Below, one piece after another: positions 27,448-35,380 of a DNA stretch of 64,000 nucleotides. Source of the stretch: Denitratisoma sp. (GTDB taxonomy: Bacteria; Pseudomonadota; Gammaproteobacteria; Burkholderiales; Rhodocyclaceae); NCBI GenBank assembly GCA_032027165.1, contig JAVSMO010000001.1, forward strand, positions 1,662,253 to 1,726,252. Direction: 5' to 3'. Within the stretch, counting starts at the first letter, position 1. Each line of letters opens with the position of its first letter. A program made the position numbers and the translations under genes. The notes beneath the pieces were generated by a model. The model did no database searches and had not been told where the DNA came from. It saw only the letters and a list, made by a program, of their open reading frames with translations.

Positions 27448-28257
27448 CTATTTTCCGTAAGAAGGGAAGAACAGTTGCTCGCCGTTCACCTTGAAGCCGG
27501 CGATGAGATTCTGACCCTCGGGCGAGGTGATCCACTCGATCAGCTTCATGGCCCCGTCGTAATTGATGTCCGGATATTTCTTCGGGCTGACGGCGATGAT
27601 GCCGTAGGGGTTGAACATTCTCTTGTCGCCCTGCACGAGGATTCCCAGGCCGGTCTTGGCACGATAGGCGCCGAAGGTAGCGCGATCGCTCAGCGTGTAG
27701 GCCTTCATCTCGCCGGCCATGGTGAGCACCTCACCCATGCCGAGGCCGGCGGAAACAAACCAGGTCCCCCTTGGTACAACGCCCGCTTCCTTCCAGTAGG
27801 CCTTCTCCATCAGATCCGTGCCGGAGTTGTCGCCGCGCGAGATGAACTTGGCGCGTCCCTCGCCCAGTTTGCGGAAGGCGGCAATGACGTCGCGCATGCC
27901 CCGCAGACCAAGCGGATCCTCCTGCGCGCCCACCAGGATGAAGTCGTTGTACATCACGTCGCGGCGGTTCACGCCGTGGCCTTCGGCGACGAACTTGTCC
28001 TCGGACGGCCGCGCATGCACCAGCACGACGTCGACGTCGCCGTTCTTGCCCAGTTCGAGCGCCTTGCCGGTGCCGACCGAAATGACGTGCACCTTGACCC
28101 CGTGCTTCTTCTCGAACGCCGGCAGCAGGGTTTTGAGCAGCCCGGAATTCTCCGTGCTGGTGGTGGTAGACAGTCGGATGTCGCGCGCCAGTGCCGGCTG
28201 CAGTGCCGCCACCAGAAAGCCGAGCAGCAAGCCTCGCCAAAGGTTTGTGCTTCTCAT
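27448..28257 (-). CDS. tupA: tungstate-type ABC transporter substrate-binding protein
   Basis: A 269-residue periplasmic binding protein with a signal peptide (LWRGLLLGFLVAALQPALA). It shows the TupA features: STTTSTENSGLLKTLLPAFEKKHG at the start of the mature protein, where the TTTS Ser/Thr residues hold the oxyanion, then SRGDNSGTDLMEK and the ...ISPEGQ-type C-terminus. TupA proteins bind tungstate far more tightly than molybdate; some relatives differ. No permease (tupB) or ATPase (tupC) gene is next to it in the window, so the rest of the transporter must be elsewhere. It is divergent from a ModE-like regulator and close to a Mo/W-enzyme operon. Confidence 0.85.
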   Translation of the reverse strand: MRSTNLWRGLLLGFLVAALQPALARDIRLSTTTSTENSGLLKTLLPAFEKKHGVKVHVISVGTGKALELGKNGDVDVVLVHARPSEDKFVAEGHGVNRRDVMYNDFILVGAQEDPLGLRGMRDVIAAFRKLGEGRAKFISRGDNSGTDLMEKAYWKEAGVVPRGTWFVSAGLGMGEVLTMAGEMKAYTLSDRATFGAYRAKTGLGILVQGDKRMFNPYGIIAVSPKKYPDINYDGAMKLIEWITSPEGQNLIAGFKVNGEQLFFPSYGK

Positions 28258-28296
28258 GGGTAAGGTCTCCTTGTGGGTGTCGGACGGGTCCGTCTA

Positions 28297-28316
28297 ATAT
28301 GCACATCTCTGCATAT
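28297..28316. promoter_or_regulatory. candidate operator for the ModE-like regulator
   Basis: ATATGCA - CATCTC - TGCATAT, a perfect 7-6-7 inverted repeat midway between the divergent tupA (-) and regulator (+) genes. The placing suits a dimeric winged-helix protein controlling both. It is not the enterobacterial ModE site (TATATA half-sites), but the AT-rich symmetry is similar. Confidence 0.5.
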
Positions 28317-28368
28317 GGTGGCTCGCCAGCCGTCCCGTACAATAGCCAAAGTCGTTGGAGACACAAAT

Positions 28369-29442
28369 ATGTCGTCAGACAGCATAAAAGGCCTGGCACT
28401 GGCCTGCAGCTGGACCTTCGGAGGCAGCCCGGTGCAGCCCGAGGAGGCGCGGCTGCTGGGGTTGCTTGAGCGCATCCGGCGTACCGGCTCCATCGCTTCG
28501 GCGGCGCGTGAAGCCGGCATCTCCTACCGCAATGCATGGGGCATGCTGGCGCGCTGGGAGGCGAACTTCGGCCATCCGCTGCTGATCCCGGCGCGCGGGC
28601 TGGGCACCCGGTTGACGCCGTTCTCCACGCGCCTGCTCGAGCTCGATGCACAGATCCGCGAGCAGCTGGCGCCCCAACTGGCGGCCGCTGCCGAAAAGAT
28701 GGCGCAGGGATTGGCCGAGGCCGTCACGCCCGGCCGGACGGTGCCGCGCATCCATGCCAGCCACGATCTGGCGCTGGCGCTGCTTCCCGCGCGCCTGGCC
28801 AAGCTGGAGCAGCAGGTCGATCTGCAGTTCCATGGCAGCCTGGAAAGCCTGGCCTCCTTCTCAGAGGGCCGCTGCGAAATGGCCGGTTTCCATTGCCCTG
28901 AAGGTGCCGTCGGCGCGACGCTGTGGCAGCAGTACAAACCCTACCTCAGGCCGCGCCAGCAGGTGCTCATCCGGGTGGCGAAGCGCACCCAGGGCATCAT
29001 GGTCGCGCCCGGCAATCCGAAGAAGCTGCGCGGCATCCGAGACCTGACGCGGCCGAACGTGCGCTTCCTCAACCGCCAAAGCGGCGCCGGCACGCGCCTG
29101 CTGCTCGACTGGCTGCTGCGGGAGAACGGCATCGCGGCGCGGACCATCGCCGGCTATGGCGATGTCGAACTCACCCACTCGGCCGTCGCGGCGATGATCG
29201 CCAGCGGCCATGCCGACGCCGGTCTTGGCGTCGAGGCGGCGGCCCGCCAGTTCGACCTCGGCTTCGTGCCCTTGCTGAAGGAGGATTACTTCCTCGTCAC
29301 GCGGCGCGACCAGCTGCGCCAACCGGCCTTCGAATCGCTGATCGCGCTGCTGAAGGGGAACGGCTTCCGCCGCGCCGTGCGCGCCCTGCCCGGCTACGAC
29401 CCGGCAGGCAGCGGCACGGAAGCGCCGTTCTCCAGGGACTGA
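28369..29442 (+). CDS. ModE-like winged-helix regulator with periplasmic-binding-protein-like sensor
   Basis: A 357-residue cytoplasmic regulator. Residues about 25-90 are a ModE/LysR-type winged helix (LLGLLERIRRTGSIASAAREAGISYRNAW, then WEANFGHPLL). The remainder, from about residue 130, resembles the type 2 periplasmic-binding-protein-like effector domain, including FLNRQSGAGTRLLLDWLL. That layout is known for oxyanion- or molybdenum-cofactor-linked regulators. It lies divergent from tupA with a symmetric repeat in between, so it is expected to sense tungstate or molybdate. The start at 28369 is supported by GGAG at 28357..28360. Its stop codon falls inside a copy of the AAAGTCAG motif (29423..29446, minus). 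Confidence 0.8.
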   Translation: MSSDSIKGLALACSWTFGGSPVQPEEARLLGLLERIRRTGSIASAAREAGISYRNAWGMLARWEANFGHPLLIPARGLGTRLTPFSTRLLELDAQIREQLAPQLAAAAEKMAQGLAEAVTPGRTVPRIHASHDLALALLPARLAKLEQQVDLQFHGSLESLASFSEGRCEMAGFHCPEGAVGATLWQQYKPYLRPRQQVLIRVAKRTQGIMVAPGNPKKLRGIRDLTRPNVRFLNRQSGAGTRLLLDWLLRENGIAARTIAGYGDVELTHSAVAAMIASGHADAGLGVEAAARQFDLGFVPLLKEDYFLVTRRDQLRQPAFESLIALLKGNGFRRAVRALPGYDPAGSGTEAPFSRD

Positions 29443-29454
29443 CTTTTCGGGTTT

Positions 29455-29895
29455 TCAGTATCTGGCCGGCGGCGCCTTGCCAATGCCGTTGATCTTGGCG
29501 CCGGCGGCCAGGCCGCGGCTTTTGAACCACCCGGCGTTCATCTCCAGCGCGAACCGCACCGGCTTCGACGAGCAATGATTGTCGAGCGACTGCGGCTGCA
29601 TGTCGGCGATCTGCACGATGCGCCCGTCGTCGTCGAGGAAGGCGATGCTCAGTGGGATCAGGGTGTTCTTCATCCAGAAGCACTGCACGCCGGCCTCGGG
29701 GAAAACGAACAGCATGCCGCGATGGGCGGGCATCGACGGCCGGTTCATCAGGCCGGTGGCGCGGTCGCCCGGCGTGCTCGCCACCTCCGCCTCGATGCGA
29801 TGCATGCCGGCGGAAAGCTCGATGGTCGGCGCGGCCAGCGCTGCGCCGAAGGTCATCAGGCCGATCGCGGCCGCAAGCAAGAATCGCAAGGTCAT
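29455..29895 (-). CDS. exported DUF192 family protein
   Basis: A 146-residue protein with a signal peptide (LRFLLAAAIGLMTFGAALA) and a single DUF192 domain: EVASTPGDRATGLMNRPSMPAHRGMLFVF, then FWMKNTLIPLSIAFLDDDGRIV and the Cys/Pro-containing end, here described by their order. Function of the family is unknown. The start at 29895 is chosen for the signal peptide. It lies 32 bases after the TorD-type chaperone gene on the same strand and may be the last gene of the Mo/W-enzyme operon. Confidence 0.83.
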   Translation of the reverse strand: MTLRFLLAAAIGLMTFGAALAAPTIELSAGMHRIEAEVASTPGDRATGLMNRPSMPAHRGMLFVFPEAGVQCFWMKNTLIPLSIAFLDDDGRIVQIADMQPQSLDNHCSSKPVRFALEMNAGWFKSRGLAAGAKINGIGKAPPARY

Positions 29896-29927
29896 CGTGA
29901 GGTGCTCCCGGATCAAGGAGCGAGAGC

Positions 29928-30662
29928 TTACCAGCTTGGCGCAGTGCCAGGCATGTAGGCGAGCGGTACGGCCTCGGTGCGCTGCGACGGTCTGAGCCGG
30001 ACCTCGATCTCCTCGCGCGTGGGACGCGGCTCGCCGAGGCGTTCGGCGAGCAGGTCGCGCAACTGTTCGCACCAGAGCAAAGTCAGTCCCGCCAGCACGG
30101 CGAAGAAAGGTTGTTCGCAGCGCACCGACACGCGCTCGGCGAAATCCGGCAGCCAGCGCAGCAGATGTTCGTCCATCATTGCTGCCAGTCGGCGCAGATC
30201 GTCCGGCCCGGCCGCCCGTCGCACCGCGTGGGCCAGGTAGAGCAGTTGCAGGACGAGGTGATCATCCGGCCGCTTGCGCCAGTTCTCTGCCGCCAGCCCC
30301 GCCGCGGCATACAGCTGGCGCAATGCGAACATCGGCCCCTGGCAGGCCAGGTGGTCGTCGTCCAGCCACACTGACTCGCAGGGCGAGGCGCCATAGGCGC
30401 CGGTGAGGTAGATCGCCGCGTAGTCGGCGGCCAGCCGGTCCAGCGTCGCCGGGTCCGCTTCGCGCGGCAGGGCGGCGGCCATCATCCGCCAGGTCTGCCG
30501 CCCGCGCTCGTTCGCCGGCAGCAGGCCGAGATTCGCCGGAAAACCGACCTCGCGCAGGGCGGCGATCGTACCCCTCGTCAGTTCGCGGTCGTGCAGGGCG
30601 GCCAGTGCCTCGGCATCCTCCGCCAGGGCCTCGGCCAGCTCGCGCGACAATTCGCCACTCAC
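29928..30662 (-). CDS. TorD/DmsD-family molybdoenzyme chaperone
   Basis: A 244-residue, mostly helical cytoplasmic protein of the TorD family. The family motif is seen as SPCESVWLDDDHLACQGPM, with the later DDHLVLQLLYLAHA helix. Such chaperones bind the Tat signal and guard cofactor insertion of a specific molybdoenzyme. Its start overlaps the end of the iron-sulfur subunit gene by four bases, so its client is almost certainly the DmsA-like subunit encoded two genes upstream. One AAAGTCAG-N11-CGGCG copy (30079..30102) is in its coding region. Confidence 0.87.
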   Translation of the reverse strand: MSGELSRELAEALAEDAEALAALHDRELTRGTIAALREVGFPANLGLLPANERGRQTWRMMAAALPREADPATLDRLAADYAAIYLTGAYGASPCESVWLDDDHLACQGPMFALRQLYAAAGLAAENWRKRPDDHLVLQLLYLAHAVRRAAGPDDLRRLAAMMDEHLLRWLPDFAERVSVRCEQPFFAVLAGLTLLWCEQLRDLLAERLGEPRPTREEIEVRLRPSQRTEAVPLAYMPGTAPSW

Positions 30663-31333
30663 GACTTGCCCTCCACCCGACCCTTGCTGTGCGGGATGAA
30701 GACGATGGAAGGCCGGGTCAGCGCGGGATCGGCCATGTTCTTTACCTGGCGCACCGGCTTGTCGTCCGGTCCCAGGGCGGTGGTCTTCCAGGTACCGGCG
30801 GCGAGCTCGTCAATCGGACCGATGTCGAGCACGCGCATCATGCAGGCCATCACGCAATAGGGCTTGCGGCCGGCCTCCAGTTCGTCGATGCACATGTTGC
30901 ACTTCTTGATGATCTGCTCCTTCGGGTCCCATTGCGGCGCGCCGTAGGGGCAGGCCGCCTCGCAGCGGCGGCAGCCGATGCACAGCGTCGAGTCGATGTC
31001 GACCACGCCGTTGTCGGCCCGCTTCCAGATGGCCCCTGAGGGACAGGCCGGCAGGCAGGCAGGATCGGCGCAATGGTTGCAGGACATGTTCACCTTGTAG
31101 GCGTACACGTCGGGGAAGCTGCCGCCCTCGACGTACATCACCCGGCGGAAGCGCGGCCCGGGCGGCAGGTTGTTCTTGTCCTTGCAGGCGATCTCGCAGG
31201 CGCGGCAGCCGATGCAGTCGACGTTGTGGTGGATGAAGCCGAGCTGGGTCTTCGGCTGCACCGGCTGCCGGGTCTGAGCGACCTTGCGCTCCAGCGCTTT
31301 CTTGACTTCGGCCTTGTCGAGTTTCTTCGCCAT
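30659..31333 (-). CDS. DmsB-like four-cluster ferredoxin subunit
   Basis: A 224-residue electron-transfer subunit with four 4Fe-4S sites. Cys sets are at 40/43/46/50 (CIGCRACEIAC), 85/88/93/97 (CNHCADPACLPAC), 118/121/124/128 (CIGCRRCEAAC) and 145/148/160/164 (CNMC...CVMAC). No signal peptide: it would be carried out with the Tat-exported catalytic subunit. It is encoded one base after the catalytic gene and overlaps the chaperone gene by four. It should link the Mo/W site to the pentaheme cytochrome. Confidence 0.92.
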   Translation of the reverse strand: MAKKLDKAEVKKALERKVAQTRQPVQPKTQLGFIHHNVDCIGCRACEIACKDKNNLPPGPRFRRVMYVEGGSFPDVYAYKVNMSCNHCADPACLPACPSGAIWKRADNGVVDIDSTLCIGCRRCEAACPYGAPQWDPKEQIIKKCNMCIDELEAGRKPYCVMACMMRVLDIGPIDELAAGTWKTTALGPDDKPVRQVKNMADPALTRPSIVFIPHSKGRVEGKS

Positions 31334-31334
31334 G

Positions 31335-33914
31335 TCAGTAATCCCGGCGGAAAACGTGCGAACGGGAGGTGGCCTGCACGTCCCAGCCCGGCTTGTGCGC
31401 CCGCTCCGTCTTCTTCACGTTGCACAGGATGGTGTTGTAGGCGAAGGCGCCGGCCGGCGAAGGCTCGTCCAGGGTGAGGAAATCCGGGTTGCCGGCGCGG
31501 TCGATGCCCGCGGCGTCGCGGTCCATCCAGGCGCCCTCGTACACCACCACCACGCCCGGCATGCAGCGCTCGGTGACATAGGCCGGCAGCACGATGCGGC
31601 CGCGCGCGTTCCACACCTCGACGGTGTCGCCGGTGCGGATGCCGAGCCGTTTCGCATCGCTGGCATTCAGCGTGATCTCCTGCTGGTAGGTCTCGCGCAG
31701 CCAGGGAATGTTGTGGAAGATCGAATGAGTGCGCCAGCGCGGATGCGGCGTGATCATGTGGAAGGGGTAGATCTTCGCCAGCGGGTGGTTGAGCGATTCG
31801 AAGGGCTCGATCCATTTCGGGATGGCGGGGATCGCGTAGCCCCACTGCGTCTTCGTCCAGTCGGTGACCTTGGCCAGCGTCGTCGAGAAGACCTCGATCT
31901 TGCCGGAAGGCGTCCGGAACGGCTTGCCCCGCTCGACCTGCTCGCGGAAGGCCACCAGCGGCTCCTTGAATACGAACTTGTAGACGCCGCGGCGCTTGAA
32001 CTCCTCCCAGGACATCGTCACCCCCTGGTGGACCTGCACCTTGTCCTTCCACCAGGCGGCGAGATAGGCCTCGTCGACCGCATCCGGGTCGTCGAAATAG
32101 CTGCGGTCGGCGCGCGGGTTGTAGCGCTTGCCGAAGTCCTTCAGCGAAGGATCGAGCTTCTCCAGCCGCCAGGCCAGCTCGGTGAACACCTGGATGTCGG
32201 TCTTCGACTCACCGAGCGGCGCGATCGCCTTGGGCCGATGGATGTAGTAATGCCCCTTGTACCAGGGCAGCGCCACGCCGTGGCGCTCGAAGTGCGTGGC
32301 GATCGGCAGCAGCACGTCGGCCCACAGCCCGGAGGGCGTGATGGTGGAATCCTGGCAGACCACCAGCTCCAGCTTCTTGATCGCCTCGATTTCCTTGTTG
32401 ATGTTGGTGAGCTGGTTGAACCAGTCGGAGCCGTGCCACCAGATCGCCTTGATGTTCGGGATCACTCCATCGAGCTTGTCGGTGCGCGGCCACAGGCCGA
32501 CTTCCTCGCGCTTGACGTTCGGGTAGTTCAGCACGCAGTGCGCCCAGCGGTCGGACTTGATCGAGGCGTACCAGACGTTGGCGTACTCGTCGTAGGGATA
32601 GGCGACGCTCTCGGCGTGCCAGCCCTTGCCGACGCCCTCGGCGCTGCCGCCGAGGATGCCGATGTTGCCCGTCATCGCCTGCAGCGCCGCCGCCATGCGG
32701 TTGTACTGCTCGCCGTAGGCGGCACGCCCCGGCGCCCAGGAGGCTTTCAACGCCGCCGGCTTGGTGGTGGCGTACATCTGCGCAAGCTTCCGGATGTCAT
32801 CCGCCTTCACGCCGCAGATCCGCTCGGCCCACTCCGGCGTCTTCGGCGTGCCGTCGGAAGTGCCGAGGATGTAATCCTTGAAGCTTTCCTTGCCCTTGGC
32901 CCAGTCCGGCATGGTGCCGGCATCCATGCCCTGCACGAACTTGTCGATGAAGGTCTGGTCCTGGAGATTATTAGCGAAGATGTGGTGCGCCATGCCGGCC
33001 AGCATGGCGGCGTCGGTGCCCGGCTTGATGGGAATCCACCAGGCGTCGTAGCTGGCGGCGGAGTCCGTGTATTGCGGATCGACCAACACGAACTTGCAGC
33101 CGCGCTGCTTGGCCAGCCGCATGTAGTAGAAGGTGTTGCCGCCGTGGAAGGTGTAGGCCGGGTTCCAGCCCCACATGATGATGAGCTTGGAGTGGGCGAA
33201 GGCATCGTCCTCGTTGCCGTCGTCGATGGTGCCGAAGGTGATGCGACTGGAGAAGGTGGTGCCCTGGTAGGACGGCACCGACCAGGAATTGGTGCGGCAG
33301 CCGAACATGCCGAGGAAGCGCGCCAGCAGGCCCTCGATCTGGTCGGACTTGTGCAGCACGCAGTAGGAGGTGCCGGCATAAGCCTGGTCGAGGATCGCCG
33401 TCGGGCCGTACTTGGCCTTCAGTTCGACCATCTTCTTCGCGATGAAATCGAGCGCCTCGTCCCAGGAGACGCGCTTGAACTTGCCCTCGCCGCGCGCCCC
33501 GACGCGCAGCATCGGGTAAAGCAGGCGCTCCGGCGAATAGATGCGCGAGCGGTAGGAACGGCCGCGCAGGCAGGCGCGCAACTGCGGCACCTGCTCGTTC
33601 TCGAAGCCGGAAGCGCCGCCGGCCTGATAGCGGCCGTCGTCGGTCGACAGGCGCACGATGACATCGCCCTTCTTGTGCGCCACCAGCATGTGGCGCGAGC
33701 CGCAGTTGTGGTCGCAGCTCGTCACCACCGTCGTCAGCTGGTCGTCGGTCGGATAGGGCTCGTAGGCGTGGGCCTGCGCTTCCTTGCTCACGAAAGTCAG
33801 TCCCGTCAACCCGCCGGCTGCCGCGACGGCACCGCCGGCGGCGGCCGTCCTGAGGAAGCTGCGCCGCTGCGGATTCAGCAAAGGATCGTGAGCGTTCTTG
33901 TCGCTGTCGTTCAT
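31335..33914 (-). CDS. DmsA-like molybdopterin oxidoreductase, catalytic subunit (Tat-exported)
   Basis: An 859-residue bis-MGD enzyme of the DMSO reductase family. A Tat signal with RR at residues 17-18 (RRSFLRTAAAGG) starts the protein. The region RACLRGRS...RVGARGEGKF is close in wording to E. coli DmsA. The N-terminal cluster motif reads Cys67-x3-Cys71-x3-His75 and Cys115, so His replaces the third Cys. The likely metal ligand is the Ser of WSVPSYQG. The start at 33914 follows the ATGA overlap with the cytochrome gene; a longer frame lacks the Tat signal at its front. The substrate is unknown: S- or N-oxide, or another oxyanion. Confidence 0.9.
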   Translation of the reverse strand: MNDSDKNAHDPLLNPQRRSFLRTAAAGGAVAAAGGLTGLTFVSKEAQAHAYEPYPTDDQLTTVVTSCDHNCGSRHMLVAHKKGDVIVRLSTDDGRYQAGGASGFENEQVPQLRACLRGRSYRSRIYSPERLLYPMLRVGARGEGKFKRVSWDEALDFIAKKMVELKAKYGPTAILDQAYAGTSYCVLHKSDQIEGLLARFLGMFGCRTNSWSVPSYQGTTFSSRITFGTIDDGNEDDAFAHSKLIIMWGWNPAYTFHGGNTFYYMRLAKQRGCKFVLVDPQYTDSAASYDAWWIPIKPGTDAAMLAGMAHHIFANNLQDQTFIDKFVQGMDAGTMPDWAKGKESFKDYILGTSDGTPKTPEWAERICGVKADDIRKLAQMYATTKPAALKASWAPGRAAYGEQYNRMAAALQAMTGNIGILGGSAEGVGKGWHAESVAYPYDEYANVWYASIKSDRWAHCVLNYPNVKREEVGLWPRTDKLDGVIPNIKAIWWHGSDWFNQLTNINKEIEAIKKLELVVCQDSTITPSGLWADVLLPIATHFERHGVALPWYKGHYYIHRPKAIAPLGESKTDIQVFTELAWRLEKLDPSLKDFGKRYNPRADRSYFDDPDAVDEAYLAAWWKDKVQVHQGVTMSWEEFKRRGVYKFVFKEPLVAFREQVERGKPFRTPSGKIEVFSTTLAKVTDWTKTQWGYAIPAIPKWIEPFESLNHPLAKIYPFHMITPHPRWRTHSIFHNIPWLRETYQQEITLNASDAKRLGIRTGDTVEVWNARGRIVLPAYVTERCMPGVVVVYEGAWMDRDAAGIDRAGNPDFLTLDEPSPAGAFAYNTILCNVKKTERAHKPGWDVQATSRSHVFRRDY

Positions 33915-34762
33915 GGGCGGGTTCCTTGCGCAACGCTCCTGAGGAAACGTGCCTCGGATTGCGTCGGACGGTTCTTTGCCCACTCCGGCACTTCGGCCGG
34001 CATGTCCGGCCAGGGCGTGCGCGGATAGGGATAGCCGATGCGGTACCAGGCGCGCCCGCCGTGGCAGCCGTAACAGGCGTCTGCGCCCTCCTTGCCGGCC
34101 TGTTCGATCGCTGCCGCATTCAGGTAGCTCACTTCGTGCCGCTTGGTGCGGATGGCGGCATGACAGGTCAGGCAGTTGTCGCCGAAGGCGGCCTTGTGCG
34201 TTTCCCACGGACCGGGCAGGCCCATCAACTGCCAGGGAAACTGGCCATGGCACTTCAGGCAGGTGGTTTCCGGATTCACCTGCTTGCGCAGCGTGAACCC
34301 AACATCGTCCTGCCGTGCCGAATCGGCCGCGGCGCCCTGCGCCTCCTCGCGCGGCTCGTGGCCCTGGTGGCAGGTGTTGCAGCGCAGGTCCATCAGCCGC
34401 TTGGCCAGCGGCGTGACGAGATGGCGGCGATGGAAGGTGTCCTGCTCGCCGGCATAGGTCGGCGTCTCCTGGTACCAGGCGCGCAACGTTTCGGTCTTCA
34501 GTCCCGAAGGCGAGGCCGGGCGCACCTTGTCCTCGATCACCTCACGGTGGCAGGCCAGGCATTGCGCATCGCTTGCCGTCTCGATCGCCGGCCGGAAGTG
34601 CAGCGGACTGTAGACGGCGCGCAGATAGTCGGACTCGGTTGCCTGCGGCGGCTCGACATGGGGAACGAACTCCGCCCGCGGCGCCATGTCCTCGGCGATC
34701 CACAGCAAGAAACCGACGCTGACGAGGAAAGTCAACGCGGCGGCGGCCAAGGCTTGCTTCAT
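33911..34762 (-). CDS. membrane-anchored pentaheme cytochrome c
   Basis: A 283-residue multiheme cytochrome with an uncleaved-looking N-terminal helix (ALAAAALTFLVSVGFLLWIA) and five CxxCH sites at residues 68 (CLACH), 128 (CNTCH), 168 (CLKCH), 197 (CLTCH) and 230 (CYGCH). It is not a recognised NapC/NirT (four to five hemes but different spacing) or DmsE (decaheme). It is the first gene of the operon and its stop overlaps the catalytic gene start (ATGA). No DmsC/NrfD-type quinone-oxidising anchor is present, so this protein is the likely membrane electron partner of the DmsA/DmsB-like pair. Confidence 0.87.
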   Translation of the reverse strand: MKQALAAAALTFLVSVGFLLWIAEDMAPRAEFVPHVEPPQATESDYLRAVYSPLHFRPAIETASDAQCLACHREVIEDKVRPASPSGLKTETLRAWYQETPTYAGEQDTFHRRHLVTPLAKRLMDLRCNTCHQGHEPREEAQGAAADSARQDDVGFTLRKQVNPETTCLKCHGQFPWQLMGLPGPWETHKAAFGDNCLTCHAAIRTKRHEVSYLNAAAIEQAGKEGADACYGCHGGRAWYRIGYPYPRTPWPDMPAEVPEWAKNRPTQSEARFLRSVAQGTRP

Positions 34763-34828
34763 TCGCTCCGTTCCGTATGTTCCTTCATTGCATTCTGAGA
34801 GCCGTCGCGACTGCCATATTGACGCATG

Positions 34829-35380
34829 TCAAAGCTGAGCGGCATCCGCCTCGCGCCATTCGCCGGGCTGCAATCCTGCCAGGGGAAACGGCCCGATCGA
34901 AGCGCGCACCAGACGCAGGGTCGGCAACCCGACCTTGGCCGTCATGCGCCGCACCTGGCGGTTCTTGCCCTCGCGCAGGACGATCCGAAGCCAGGCGGTC
35001 GGGATGTGCTTGCGTCGGCGGATCGGCGGATCGCGCGGCCACAAGCCGGCCGGCTCGTCGATGCGCGCGGCTTCGCAGGGCCGCGTGACGAAGTCGCCGA
35101 GGTCGACGCCCTGCCGCAGCCGCTGCAGCGCCGCCTCAGTCGGCTCGCCTTCCACCTGCGCCCAGTAAGTCTTCGGCAGCTTGTGCTGCGGATCGGCGAT
35201 GCGCTTCTGCAGGCGGCCATCGTCGGTCAGCACCAGCAGACCCTCGCTGTCGGCATCCAGCCGACCGGCTGCATAGACGCCGGGAATGGGAATGAAGTCG
35301 GCCAGGCAACGGTGCCCCGCTTCCGGCGTGAACTGGCTAAGGACGCCGTAGGGCTTGTTGAAAAGGACAAGACGGCTCAC
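34829..35380 (-). CDS. rluE: 23S rRNA pseudouridine synthase of the RluE type
   Basis: A 183-residue pseudouridine synthase. The catalytic motif [17 protein letters not shown] holds the active Asp. The flanking text ([10 protein letters not shown]..., [20 protein letters not shown]) closely follows E. coli RluE, which modifies U2457 of 23S rRNA. There is no S4 domain, as in RluE. Its start overlaps the end of aceK by four bases, so it would be translated from the aceK message. Confidence 0.92.
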   Translation of the reverse strand: MSRLVLFNKPYGVLSQFTPEAGHRCLADFIPIPGVYAAGRLDADSEGLLVLTDDGRLQKRIADPQHKLPKTYWAQVEGEPTEAALQRLRQGVDLGDFVTRPCEAARIDEPAGLWPRDPPIRRRKHIPTAWLRIVLREGKNRQVRRMTAKVGLPTLRLVRASIGPFPLAGLQPGEWREADAAQL

